A stretch of DNA of 6,425 nt, taken from assembly GCA_946481585.1 (NCBI GenBank), contig CAMLOF010000175.1, forward strand, positions 1 to 6,425. Direction: 5' to 3'. This DNA comes from an uncultured Macromonas sp. GTDB lineage: Bacteria; Pseudomonadota; Gammaproteobacteria; Burkholderiales; Burkholderiaceae. The translations under genes and the position numbers were made by a program. Each line of letters begins with the position of its first letter. Position 1 is the stretch's first letter. A model generated the notes under the pieces. That model did no database searches. It saw only the letters and a program-made list of their open reading frames with translations, and had not been told where the DNA came from. This document shows, one piece after another, positions 1 through 5,330 of this stretch.

Positions 1-21
1 CTGCCCAGGCAACGGGGTGTG

Positions 22-1260
22 TCAGCGCCCGTAGCGGCGCAGCCATTCGCGCTCCAGGGGCTCTACCCAGCTACCGTGCGGCTCCGGCCACACGGGTGCC
101 GCTTGCTCCACCTGCCCAGGTGCGGGCCGCGCGGTAAAGCGTGACTTGCCTGCTGCGGGCAGGCGTTGAACGGCCAGTACCGTGGGGTCCCCCCACACGC
201 TGATGTCCGCCTTGCGGGCCTGGGCCTCGGGTGACAGCAGGAAGTTGATGAACACCTGCGCGCCAGCGGTGGCCGAGCTGTTGAATGGAATGGCGATGAA
301 GTGCGTATTGCCTACCGAACCCGCAGCAGGTTGCCAACTCACCACACTGGTGGGGAGCCTGCCTGCGGCGATCTCGTTGGCGGCTTCATTGGGGTTGAAG
401 GTCAGGGCCAGCAGCAGTTCGCCGTCGGCCATCATCTGCCGAATGGCCGACGCGCTCTGCGGGAACTGTTTGCCTGCACGCCACAGGTGCGGGTGCAGTG
501 CGTCAAGGTAGTTCCACAGCGCCGCCGTGGCGCCGTCGAAGGCGGCAGGTGCATAGGGCCGGTAGAGCACGCTGCGATCGGCCAGGGAATCCAGCCAGAG
601 CTGTTTGAGGAATGTGGTGCCATGGAAGTCTGGCGGGCGCGGGTAGCTGACCCGGCCAGGGTTGGCCTTTGCGAACGCCAGCAGGTCAGCCATGTTCTGC
701 GGGCGCACGGGTACGCGCTTGCCGTCTGCAAACCAGGTGAACTGCGCCATGCCCCAGGGGGCCTCCATGCCATCCACAGGTTCCGAGAAATCGATGCGTG
801 TGGTGGGTTTGCCCTGGGTGTCTACCCACTGGTAGCTGGGCAGTGCTTCAGCAAAAGGGCCGTGCAGAAGCCCCTCGCGCTTCATGGTGAGGAAGTTTTC
901 GCCGTTGATCCACACGGCATCTACAGAACCGCCGGTGTGACGGCCAGCGTGCTTTTCGGCCCGCACGCGGCGCACCACGTCGGCAGCGTCGGCAATCTTC
1001 ACGTGCTGCACCTTCACGCCGTGGCGGCGTTGTACTTCGTCAGCGGCCCACTGGATGTAGGCGTTGATGCGTTCGCTGCCAGCCCAGGCGTTGAAGAAAA
1101 CTGTTTGGCCTTTGGCCTGTGCTTCCACCGAGGCCCAATCTTTGTTCGTAACGCTTGTCTGGGCGAGCAAGGTGCCAGGGGTGGCTGCCAGGCCTGCTGC
1201 GGCCAACAGCAGGGTGCGGCGGGACGATAAAACAGGTTGCAAGCGGGTTACGGTTGACAT
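22..1260 (-). CDS. ynjB: YnjB-family ABC transporter periplasmic substrate-binding protein
   Basis: This 412-residue protein resembles E. coli YnjB (about 388 aa), the periplasmic component of the uncharacterised YnjBCD importer; the ligand is unknown. Seen in the sequence: residues 13-35 form a signal peptide with a twin-arginine pattern (SRRTLLL, R14-R15), a hydrophobic Ala/Leu stretch and a likely cleavage site near LLAQ (31-34), so export may use Tat. The mature part carries stretches I recognise from YnjB: FFNAWAGSERINAYIQW (55-71), VDAVWINGENFLTMK (113-127), EAPWGMAQFTW (166-176) and SYPRPPDFHGTTFLKQLW. The fold is expected to be a two-lobed type 1 solute-binding protein. The ATG at 1260 is chosen because it places the signal peptide at the N-terminus; no clear Shine-Dalgarno sequence precedes it. 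It lies 26 bp after the CYTH/CHAD gene on the same strand, so co-transcription is plausible. Only 21 bp remain beyond its stop, so the expected permease gene cannot be seen. Family assignment is confident, substrate is not. Confidence 0.9.
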   Translation of the reverse strand: MSTVTRLQPVLSSRRTLLLAAAGLAATPGTLLAQTSVTNKDWASVEAQAKGQTVFFNAWAGSERINAYIQWAADEVQRRHGVKVQHVKIADAADVVRRVRAEKHAGRHTGGSVDAVWINGENFLTMKREGLLHGPFAEALPSYQWVDTQGKPTTRIDFSEPVDGMEAPWGMAQFTWFADGKRVPVRPQNMADLLAFAKANPGRVSYPRPPDFHGTTFLKQLWLDSLADRSVLYRPYAPAAFDGATAALWNYLDALHPHLWRAGKQFPQSASAIRQMMADGELLLALTFNPNEAANEIAAGRLPTSVVSWQPAAGSVGNTHFIAIPFNSSATAGAQVFINFLLSPEAQARKADISVWGDPTVLAVQRLPAAGKSRFTARPAPGQVEQAAPVWPEPHGSWVEPLEREWLRRYGR

Positions 1261-1286
1261 GCTTTGGATGATGTAGGTGACTGTTT

Positions 1287-2774
1287 TTATTGTGTGTTGC
1301 TCTTTATGCCACCTGCGGCTGCGCCCCTGAGGAAGGCCACGAGAGATTCCTCAGCCCCCAGTTGCTCCAACACCACAGCGGCTTGCTGCAGATCGCGCTG
1401 AGCGCCGATGAGCAGTTGCGTCGTCGTGGCCTCCTTCAGCCAGCGCTTGGCCTTGTCGCGGGGCAGCAGTCCCTGCAGCGCTTCGATGTTGTATCGGGCG
1501 CGCTTGGCCAGGAGCCGGGCGGCGTGGCCCATTTCTTCAGTGGCGGCGGGTTGGCGTGCGGCGTCCATGGCTTGCGCCAGACGCCGTTGCAGCTTGTCCA
1601 TGCGCTCGCGCGCCCAAGTGCTCTGCTTTTTGCTTTTGCGTGTGGCGCTCGCAGGCTGGCGCAGCGTGTAGAGCCAAGCTGCGTGTGCCAGCAACACCTG
1701 GCCCGTGCCGGGGGTGGACAGAGCGCGGCGGGCCGTGTGTCTGGCTTTCATGCTGGCTTGATCCAACATGGCCTGCGCCGAGGTGACGTTCTTGCGCCTG
1801 CCCGGGTTGCCGCCTATGTAAGCATCCGCCCAATGGGGAAGGGTTTCTGTGCGGGCTACGTCGAGATCGCGCAAGCGGCCCAGGCTGCCAAGCAGCGGGC
1901 TTAGCCCGGCGCGGTCTGGTTCCGCAGGCAGCCAAGGGCGGAAGAACCGCAGTGCGCTGCGCCAACGCCGCCATGCCACACGGGCCTGGTGCACCACTTC
2001 TGGTTCGTCGCTGTGCAGCAACGCTGCCAGGTTGCGGGTGAACTGCTCGTACATGCCAGTCATCGCCTGGCTGGCGGCAACGATGGGGGGCGTGCCGGGA
2101 GCAAGCGACTCCAAGCGAGCCCGCGTTGCCGAATGGATGTGGCCCGCAGCAAGTGCATAACCCCGTTCGGCCTTGCTGGCGTCGCTGGGCAGCACCGCAA
2201 TATGGCGCGCCAGTGACTGAGCCAGTTCAAACAGGGCGTCTGCAGGGCCTGTCAGCAGCTCCAACTCCAGTTCCAGCATGGGTTCCTGCTGTTGGCCTGC
2301 AATGATTTTGCCGATGTCGAGCGCAACTTCGATGGTCGAGCCGTCCCGCTTGCGAACCAGCCACGTGGTGCGGTGGCAATGGGTTTCAAAACAGGGGGCG
2401 AGGCTGGCGGCTGGTGTGTCATCAGCCAGTAACGCGTGAAATGGGGTCTCTTCCAGGGCGTTCAGGTCCAGCGCCCGGCCCGCCACGGGTGTTTCCCATT
2501 CACCGCGCTGGCTCAGGCCGCCTTGCGATGTTCCAGCGGTCTTGAACGTCTGCAGCCACTCGCCGTGCCCGCCCGGCTTGTCTGCCACGTGCCGCAGTCG
2601 CAAGGCGCTGCGCTGCTGGCGCAGGGCTTGCTCAGGGGTGTCGAAATAGATGTTGGTGAGCCACTTTTCCTGCCGCGGGCGGCGGGCCAGGGCCGGGTGC
2701 CGCGCCAGTGTCTGGGCTATGGTCTTTGGGTTTGCACCGGGCAACAGCAGTTTCAATTCAATTTCGGAGGGCAT
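1287..2774 (-). CDS. CYTH and CHAD domain protein, probable inorganic triphosphatase
   Basis: This 495-residue cytoplasmic protein has the two-domain layout of E. coli YgiF, which hydrolyses inorganic triphosphate with a divalent metal. The CYTH domain (about 1-210) shows the signature ExExK as E4-I-E6-L-K8, then YFDTP (43-47), LRLRH (58-62), LDIGKI (152-157) and the acidic strand LELELELL (167-174), followed by K201-A-E-R-G; these line the triphosphate tunnel in the family. The CHAD domain (about 240-490) is a helical bundle rich in His/Arg, with HQARVAWRRWRSALRFFRP (262-280), LRDLDVAR (301-308) and KRARYNIEAL (424-433); CHAD domains bind polyphosphate. The reading frame stays open upstream to 2978, but I chose the ATG at 2774 because CYTH proteins begin directly with the ExExK strand and the upstream residues look like translated non-coding DNA overlapping argB. 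No strong Shine-Dalgarno sequence precedes it. The gene is divergent from argB and 26 bp before the YnjB-like gene. Domain calls are firm; the substrate is inferred. Confidence 0.92.
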   Translation of the reverse strand: MPSEIELKLLLPGANPKTIAQTLARHPALARRPRQEKWLTNIYFDTPEQALRQQRSALRLRHVADKPGGHGEWLQTFKTAGTSQGGLSQRGEWETPVAGRALDLNALEETPFHALLADDTPAASLAPCFETHCHRTTWLVRKRDGSTIEVALDIGKIIAGQQQEPMLELELELLTGPADALFELAQSLARHIAVLPSDASKAERGYALAAGHIHSATRARLESLAPGTPPIVAASQAMTGMYEQFTRNLAALLHSDEPEVVHQARVAWRRWRSALRFFRPWLPAEPDRAGLSPLLGSLGRLRDLDVARTETLPHWADAYIGGNPGRRKNVTSAQAMLDQASMKARHTARRALSTPGTGQVLLAHAAWLYTLRQPASATRKSKKQSTWARERMDKLQRRLAQAMDAARQPAATEEMGHAARLLAKRARYNIEALQGLLPRDKAKRWLKEATTTQLLIGAQRDLQQAAVVLEQLGAEESLVAFLRGAAAGGIKSNTQ

Positions 2775-2931
2775 GGGCGTATAGCTGGCCACGCGCGGCC
2801 GGTTGGTTGAAGGCTGCTGAAGTGTCGCATGCCCGAAATGCCCCCGCCACCCGGTACGGCGCCTCAGGTGGCTGGCGGCGGGTGATTTCCGGCACAATTT
2901 GCAGCATCTGAAACGCACGCGACTTCTCACC
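2775..2931. promoter_or_regulatory. Divergent intergenic region between the CYTH/CHAD gene and argB
   Basis: This 157-bp gap must hold the start signals for both divergent genes. For argB, CACAAT at 2893-2898 is a possible -10 box that would give a leader of about 27 nt, but no convincing -35 box lies at the right distance. For the minus-strand gene, TATACG at 2783-2778 resembles a -10 box, but it is so close to the ATG that it would imply a leaderless transcript, and no matching -35 is seen. The segment 2846-2872 can fold with GCCACC (2846-2851) pairing with GGTGGC (2867-2872) around a 15-nt loop that contains the palindrome GGCGCC (2858-2863). Neither ATG has a recognisable Shine-Dalgarno sequence. 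The promoter assignments are weak. Confidence 0.35.
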
Positions 2932-3834
2932 ATGACCCACATTGCCCGCGACACTTCGCACATCCAGCCCCGCGACAAGGCCGAAATCCTGGCCCAGGCG
3001 CTGCCCTACATCCGCAAGTTCCATGGCAAGACCATGGTCATCAAATACGGCGGCAACGCCATGACCGACCCGGAACTGCAAGCCGCTTTTGCCGAAGATG
3101 TGGTTCTGCTCAAGCTGGTGGGCATCAACCCCGTGGTGGTGCACGGCGGTGGCCCGCAGATCGAAGGGCTGCTCAAGCGCCTGGGCAAGAAGGGCGAGTT
3201 CATTCAGGGCATGCGCGTGACCGACGCAGAAACCATGGAAGTGGTGGAGTGGGTGCTGGCCGGCGAGGTGCAGCAGGACATCGTGGGTCTGATCAACCGC
3301 GCGGGCGGCAAGGCTGTGGGTTTGACGGGGCGTGACGGCGCCATGATCCACGCGCGCAAGCTGCGCATGGTGGACCAGGCCGACCCCAACAAGGAACATG
3401 ACGTAGGCCAGGTGGGTGACATCGTGGGCATCGACCCCAGCGTGGTCAAGTCCCTGCAGGACGACCAGTTCATCCCGGTGGTCAGTCCCATTGGCTTTGG
3501 TGAGCACAACGAAAGCTACAACATCAACGCCGACGTGGTGGCCGCCAAGCTGGCCACCGTGCTGCAGGCCGAAAAGCTGTTGATGCTGTCCAACATTCCG
3601 GGCGTGCTGGACAAGGAAGGCAAGCTGTTGACCGACCTGACGATGAAGCGCATTGACGAACTGGTGGCAGATGGCACCATCAGCGGTGGCATGATCCCCA
3701 AGATTGCTGGTGCGCTGGACGCTGCCAAGAGCGGCGTAAACGCCGTGCACATCATTGATGGGCGCGTGCCGCATGCCATGTTGCTGGAGATTCTGAGCGA
3801 TCAGGCCTACGGCACGATGATCCGCTCGCACTGA
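2932..3834 (+). CDS. argB: Acetylglutamate kinase (ArgB)
   Basis: This 300-residue cytoplasmic enzyme phosphorylates N-acetyl-L-glutamate with ATP, the second step of arginine synthesis. The amino acid kinase fold is clear: K38-Y-G-G-N-A (38-43) with the catalytic lysine, the glycine-rich HGGGPQIE (71-78), the substrate-binding region around R95, LTGRDG (131-136), [11 protein letters not shown] (196-206) for acetylglutamate and metal/ATP contacts, and [10 protein letters not shown] (252-261) with K257. The length and the roughly 30-residue N-terminal helix before the first strand match hexameric, arginine-inhibited kinases rather than the 258-residue arginine-insensitive E. coli enzyme, so feedback inhibition by arginine is inferred. 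The C-terminal segment [16 protein letters not shown] (273-288) is the part that forms the inhibitor site in that class. The ATG at 2932 is preferred to the in-frame ATG at 2899 because the shorter product starts like relatives; no clear Shine-Dalgarno sequence is present. slmA follows 65 bp later on the same strand. Confidence 0.98.
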   Translation: MTHIARDTSHIQPRDKAEILAQALPYIRKFHGKTMVIKYGGNAMTDPELQAAFAEDVVLLKLVGINPVVVHGGGPQIEGLLKRLGKKGEFIQGMRVTDAETMEVVEWVLAGEVQQDIVGLINRAGGKAVGLTGRDGAMIHARKLRMVDQADPNKEHDVGQVGDIVGIDPSVVKSLQDDQFIPVVSPIGFGEHNESYNINADVVAAKLATVLQAEKLLMLSNIPGVLDKEGKLLTDLTMKRIDELVADGTISGGMIPKIAGALDAAKSGVNAVHIIDGRVPHAMLLEILSDQAYGTMIRSH

Positions 3835-3856
3835 GCGAGCTTCTGGTTGGGGGCGA

Positions 3857-3880
3857 GGCTGGCGCGGATGAGCGCCAGCC
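3857..3880 (+). other. Perfect 9-bp GC-rich hairpin between argB and slmA
   Basis: GGCTGGCGC (3857-3865) and GCGCCAGCC (3872-3880) are exact reverse complements separated by the 6-nt loop GGATGA. The stem ends only five bases before the slmA ribosome binding region begins. No run of T follows, so it does not look like an intrinsic terminator. On a joint argB-slmA transcript it could act as an mRNA stability or processing element, or modulate access to the slmA start. The structure is seen directly; its role is inferred. Confidence 0.6.
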
Positions 3881-3884
3881 CGAC

Positions 3885-3894
3885 AGGAGGAGGT
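3885..3894 (+). promoter_or_regulatory. Strong ribosome binding site of slmA
   Basis: AGGAGGAGGT contains AGGAGGT (3888-3894), almost the full anti-16S complement, 5 nt before the ATG at 3900. It fixes the slmA start and stands out because the ATGs of the other genes on both sides (argB, the CYTH/CHAD gene, the second TetR gene) lack any recognisable Shine-Dalgarno sequence. Confidence 0.85.
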
Positions 3895-3899
3895 GGAAG

Positions 3900-4532
3900 A
3901 TGAGCGATCCGCAGATGGCGGTGGCCGACAGCCCGGCTGCCCTTCCTGATGAAACGGCGGCCCCTGCGCGGCGGGCCCGCCCCAAACCTGGCGAGCGCCG
4001 CCTGCAGATACTGCAGGCCTTGGCCGAGATGCTGCAACAGCCGGGGGGAGAGCGCGTTACCACGGCCGCCTTGGCTGCGCGCTTGGAGGTGAGTGAGGCC
4101 GCCCTTTACCGGCACTTTGCGAGCAAGGCTCAGATGTTCGAGGGCCTGATCGACTTCATTGAGCAGAGTGTTTTCGGGCTTATTCAGCAGATTGACGAAC
4201 GCGAACCCTTGCCTTGGCGCCAGGTGCGCATGGTGATTGCCATGGTGTTGCAGTTTGCCGAACGCAACCCGGGCATGGCCCGTGTCATGGCGGGCGACGC
4301 GCTGGTGCAAGAAAACGAGCGCCTGCAGGCGCGCATGAACCTGCTGTTCGACAAGCTGGAGTCTGCCTTCAAGCAGCGCCTGCGCGAGGCGGGCCGGGCC
4401 GATGCCGTGGCTTTAGGGGCCGTACTAACCGCTTTCGTGATGGGGCGTTTGCAGCGATACGCCCGCAGCGGGTTCAAGCGGGCCCCAACGGAGCAATTGG
4501 AAGCCTGTTTGCAGGCGCTTTTGCCCGATTGA
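3900..4532 (+). CDS. slmA: Nucleoid occlusion factor SlmA (TetR family)
   Basis: This 210-residue protein matches SlmA, a TetR-family DNA-binding protein that, when bound to its chromosomal sites, blocks FtsZ polymerisation and keeps the septum away from unsegregated DNA. Seen: a 30-residue Ala/Pro/Asp-rich N-terminal tail, then ERRLQILQALAEML (32-45), the helix-turn-helix VTTAALAARLEVSEAALYRHF (53-73), and SKAQMFEGLIDFIEQS (75-90), which follows E. coli SlmA closely as I recall it. The effector part keeps the family landmarks FAERNPGMARVMAG (119-132), ALVQENERLQARMNLLFDKLE (134-154) and RYARSGFKRAPTEQLEA (186-202). It is slightly longer than the E. coli protein (198 aa), mostly because of the tail. 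The start is set by a very good Shine-Dalgarno sequence 5 nt upstream. It lies 65 bp after argB with no terminator between, so it is probably transcribed with argB. A generic TetR repressor is the alternative, but the similarity runs the whole length. Confidence 0.93.
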   Translation: MSDPQMAVADSPAALPDETAAPARRARPKPGERRLQILQALAEMLQQPGGERVTTAALAARLEVSEAALYRHFASKAQMFEGLIDFIEQSVFGLIQQIDEREPLPWRQVRMVIAMVLQFAERNPGMARVMAGDALVQENERLQARMNLLFDKLESAFKQRLREAGRADAVALGAVLTAFVMGRLQRYARSGFKRAPTEQLEACLQALLPD

Positions 4533-4565
4533 CCTGATTTTTTGAAAAAAGATGTGTTCAGGCAC

Positions 4566-4593
4566 TTGACGGGGGAGTGTTCGTTCATAAAAT
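4566..4593 (+). promoter_or_regulatory. Sigma70-type promoter of the second TetR gene
   Basis: TTGACG (4566-4571) matches the -35 consensus at five of six bases, and TAAAAT (4588-4593) matches the -10 consensus at five of six, with a 16-bp spacer. Transcription would start near 4600, giving a leader of about 24 nt before the ATG at 4624. This is the best promoter in the window and shows that the TetR/acyl-CoA dehydrogenase unit is separate from argB-slmA. Confidence 0.7.
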
Positions 4594-4616
4594 AGCACGA
4601 CCGTTCGTTTTATTTT
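4589..4616. promoter_or_regulatory. Palindromic operator overlapping the -10 box
   Basis: A 28-bp imperfect palindrome is centred between 4602 and 4603. Its left half AAAATAGCACGACC (4589-4602) matches the reverse complement of its right half GTTCGTTTTATTTT (4603-4616) at 11 of 14 positions; the core is ACGACCGTTCGT (4597-4608). TetR dimers commonly bind such sites, and this one covers the -10 box and the predicted start of transcription, so it should repress its own gene when bound. A second GTTCGTT lies at 4579-4585, exactly 24 bp before the one at 4603-4609. The symmetry is seen; binding by the adjacent regulator is inferred. Confidence 0.65.
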
Positions 4617-4623
4617 TGAACAC

Positions 4624-5271
4624 ATGACCACCGTTCGCCGACCTCGTTCTGTTGCCTCCGCTAGCCCGGCCGCGGGCAAGCCCCTGCACAAAGGCCAACA
4701 AACCAAGGCTGCCATCGTGGACGCGGCGCTCGCCCTGGCGTCGCAAGTGGGCCTTGAAGGCCTGAGTATCGGTGCAATTGCCGAAATCATGCAAATGAGC
4801 AAGTCGGGCGTGTTTGCCCATTTTGGCTCCCGCGAGGAACTGCAGATCTCGGTGGTCAACGAATACCACCAGCGTTTTGAGCGCGACGTGTTCATGCCAG
4901 CGCTGAAACAGTCGCGTGGCTTGCCGCGCTTGCGCATGTTGTTTGACAACTGGATGCGTCAGACCTCCACCGAAATCGATTCGGGCTGCATCTACATCAG
5001 CGGCGCTGTGGAGTTTGACGACCGCCCTGGACCGGTGCGCGACGTGCTCGTGTCCACCGTCAATACCTGGCAGGCGGCCATGCACCGAGCCGTGGAGCAG
5101 TCTGTTGAAGAGGGCCATCTGCGAGCCGGTGCCGACGCAGGCCAGATTGCCTTCGAAATCCATGGCTTGATTCTGGCGCTGCACTACGAGGCGCGCTTCC
5201 TGCGCAACCCGAAGGGCTTGGAGCGTGCGCGCCAGGGTTTCAACAACATCATCGCCCGCAACGCTCCCTGA
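4624..5271 (+). CDS. TetR/AcrR family transcriptional regulator of a fatty-acid oxidation operon
   Basis: This 215-residue protein is a one-domain-plus-ligand-domain repressor of the TetR family. After a basic, Ser/Ala/Pro-rich tail (1-22), the DNA-binding domain runs from about 25 to 75: TKAAIVDAALALASQVG (27-43), then LSIGAIAEIMQMSKSGVFAHF (47-67) as helix-turn-helix, and SREELQISVVNEY (69-81). The C-terminal ligand and dimer region (about 85-215) contains GCIYISGAVEFDDRPGPVRD (121-140), a pattern I associate with TetR proteins beside acyl-CoA dehydrogenase genes, and GLILALHYEARFL (181-193). The acyl-CoA dehydrogenase gene 59 bp downstream on the same strand suggests an acyl-CoA or related ligand, which is an inference from context. 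The ATG at 4624 follows a short AT-rich leader without a Shine-Dalgarno sequence. A palindrome over its promoter indicates autoregulation. No orthologue name can be given. Confidence 0.88.
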   Translation: MTTVRRPRSVASASPAAGKPLHKGQQTKAAIVDAALALASQVGLEGLSIGAIAEIMQMSKSGVFAHFGSREELQISVVNEYHQRFERDVFMPALKQSRGLPRLRMLFDNWMRQTSTEIDSGCIYISGAVEFDDRPGPVRDVLVSTVNTWQAAMHRAVEQSVEEGHLRAGADAGQIAFEIHGLILALHYEARFLRNPKGLERARQGFNNIIARNAP

Positions 5272-5300
5272 GCGTTTCGGTTCAACGCTTTTCCGTTTTT
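5260..5300 (+). terminator. Alternative hairpins and possible attenuator at the end of the TetR gene
   Basis: Three copies of one element follow each other: AACGCT (5260-5265), AGCGTT (5271-5276) and AACGCT (5284-5289). The middle copy can pair with the first (6 bp, loop CCCTG) or with the third (6 bp, loop TCGGTTC), but not both. The second hairpin is followed by TTTTCCGTTTTT (5289-5300), which resembles a weak intrinsic terminator. The first copy lies inside the last codons and the TetR stop codon is at 5269-5271, so a terminating ribosome would cover the first pairing. Partial termination between tetR and the dehydrogenase gene is a reasonable inference; the short stems keep confidence low. 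Confidence 0.4.
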
Positions 5301-5319
5301 CCATTCCATTTCTGCCTTC

Positions 5320-5325
5320 AGGAGA
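5320..5325 (+). promoter_or_regulatory. Ribosome binding site of the acyl-CoA dehydrogenase gene
   Basis: AGGAGA lies 5 nt before the ATG at 5331 and decides the start of the truncated dehydrogenase gene. No separate promoter or second copy of the upstream palindrome is visible in the 59-bp gap, so expression probably comes from the promoter at 4566. Confidence 0.75.
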
Positions 5326-5330
5326 CCGCC

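Noticed and set aside
301..1230. 309-codon open frame on the plus strand opposite the YnjB-like gene
   Set aside because: It is a codon-phase shadow in GC-rich DNA; its translation shows no family features, whereas the opposite strand encodes a full recognisable protein with a signal peptide.
2899..2931. Upstream in-frame ATG of argB at 2899
   Set aside because: The extra 11 residues ([11 protein letters not shown]) do not resemble relatives, and the ATG falls next to the possible -10 box at 2893-2898.
2775..2978. N-terminal extension of the CYTH/CHAD frame up to 2978
   Set aside because: The 68 extra residues overlap the 5' end of argB, are Arg/Cys-rich without family resemblance, and CYTH domains normally begin at the ExExK strand just after the ATG at 2774.
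2758..3831. 357-codon minus-strand frame covering argB
   Set aside because: It is antisense to a clearly conserved argB and has a His/Gln/Val-rich composition typical of antisense shadows.
4089..4098. GTGAGTGAGG inside slmA as an SlmA binding site
   Set aside because: Only the first half matches the palindromic GTGAGTACTCAC; the second half is wrong and the bases encode conserved residues of the helix-turn-helix.
4533..4562. T6-G-A6 stretch flanked by CCTGA/TCAGG after slmA, as a terminator
   Set aside because: The inner repeat would leave a one-base loop, the outer stem is only 5 bp, and no T tract follows it; at most a very weak structure.
4425..5304. Overlapping minus-strand frames opposite the second TetR gene
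   Set aside because: They are shadows of a well-supported coding strand and carry no recognisable domain.
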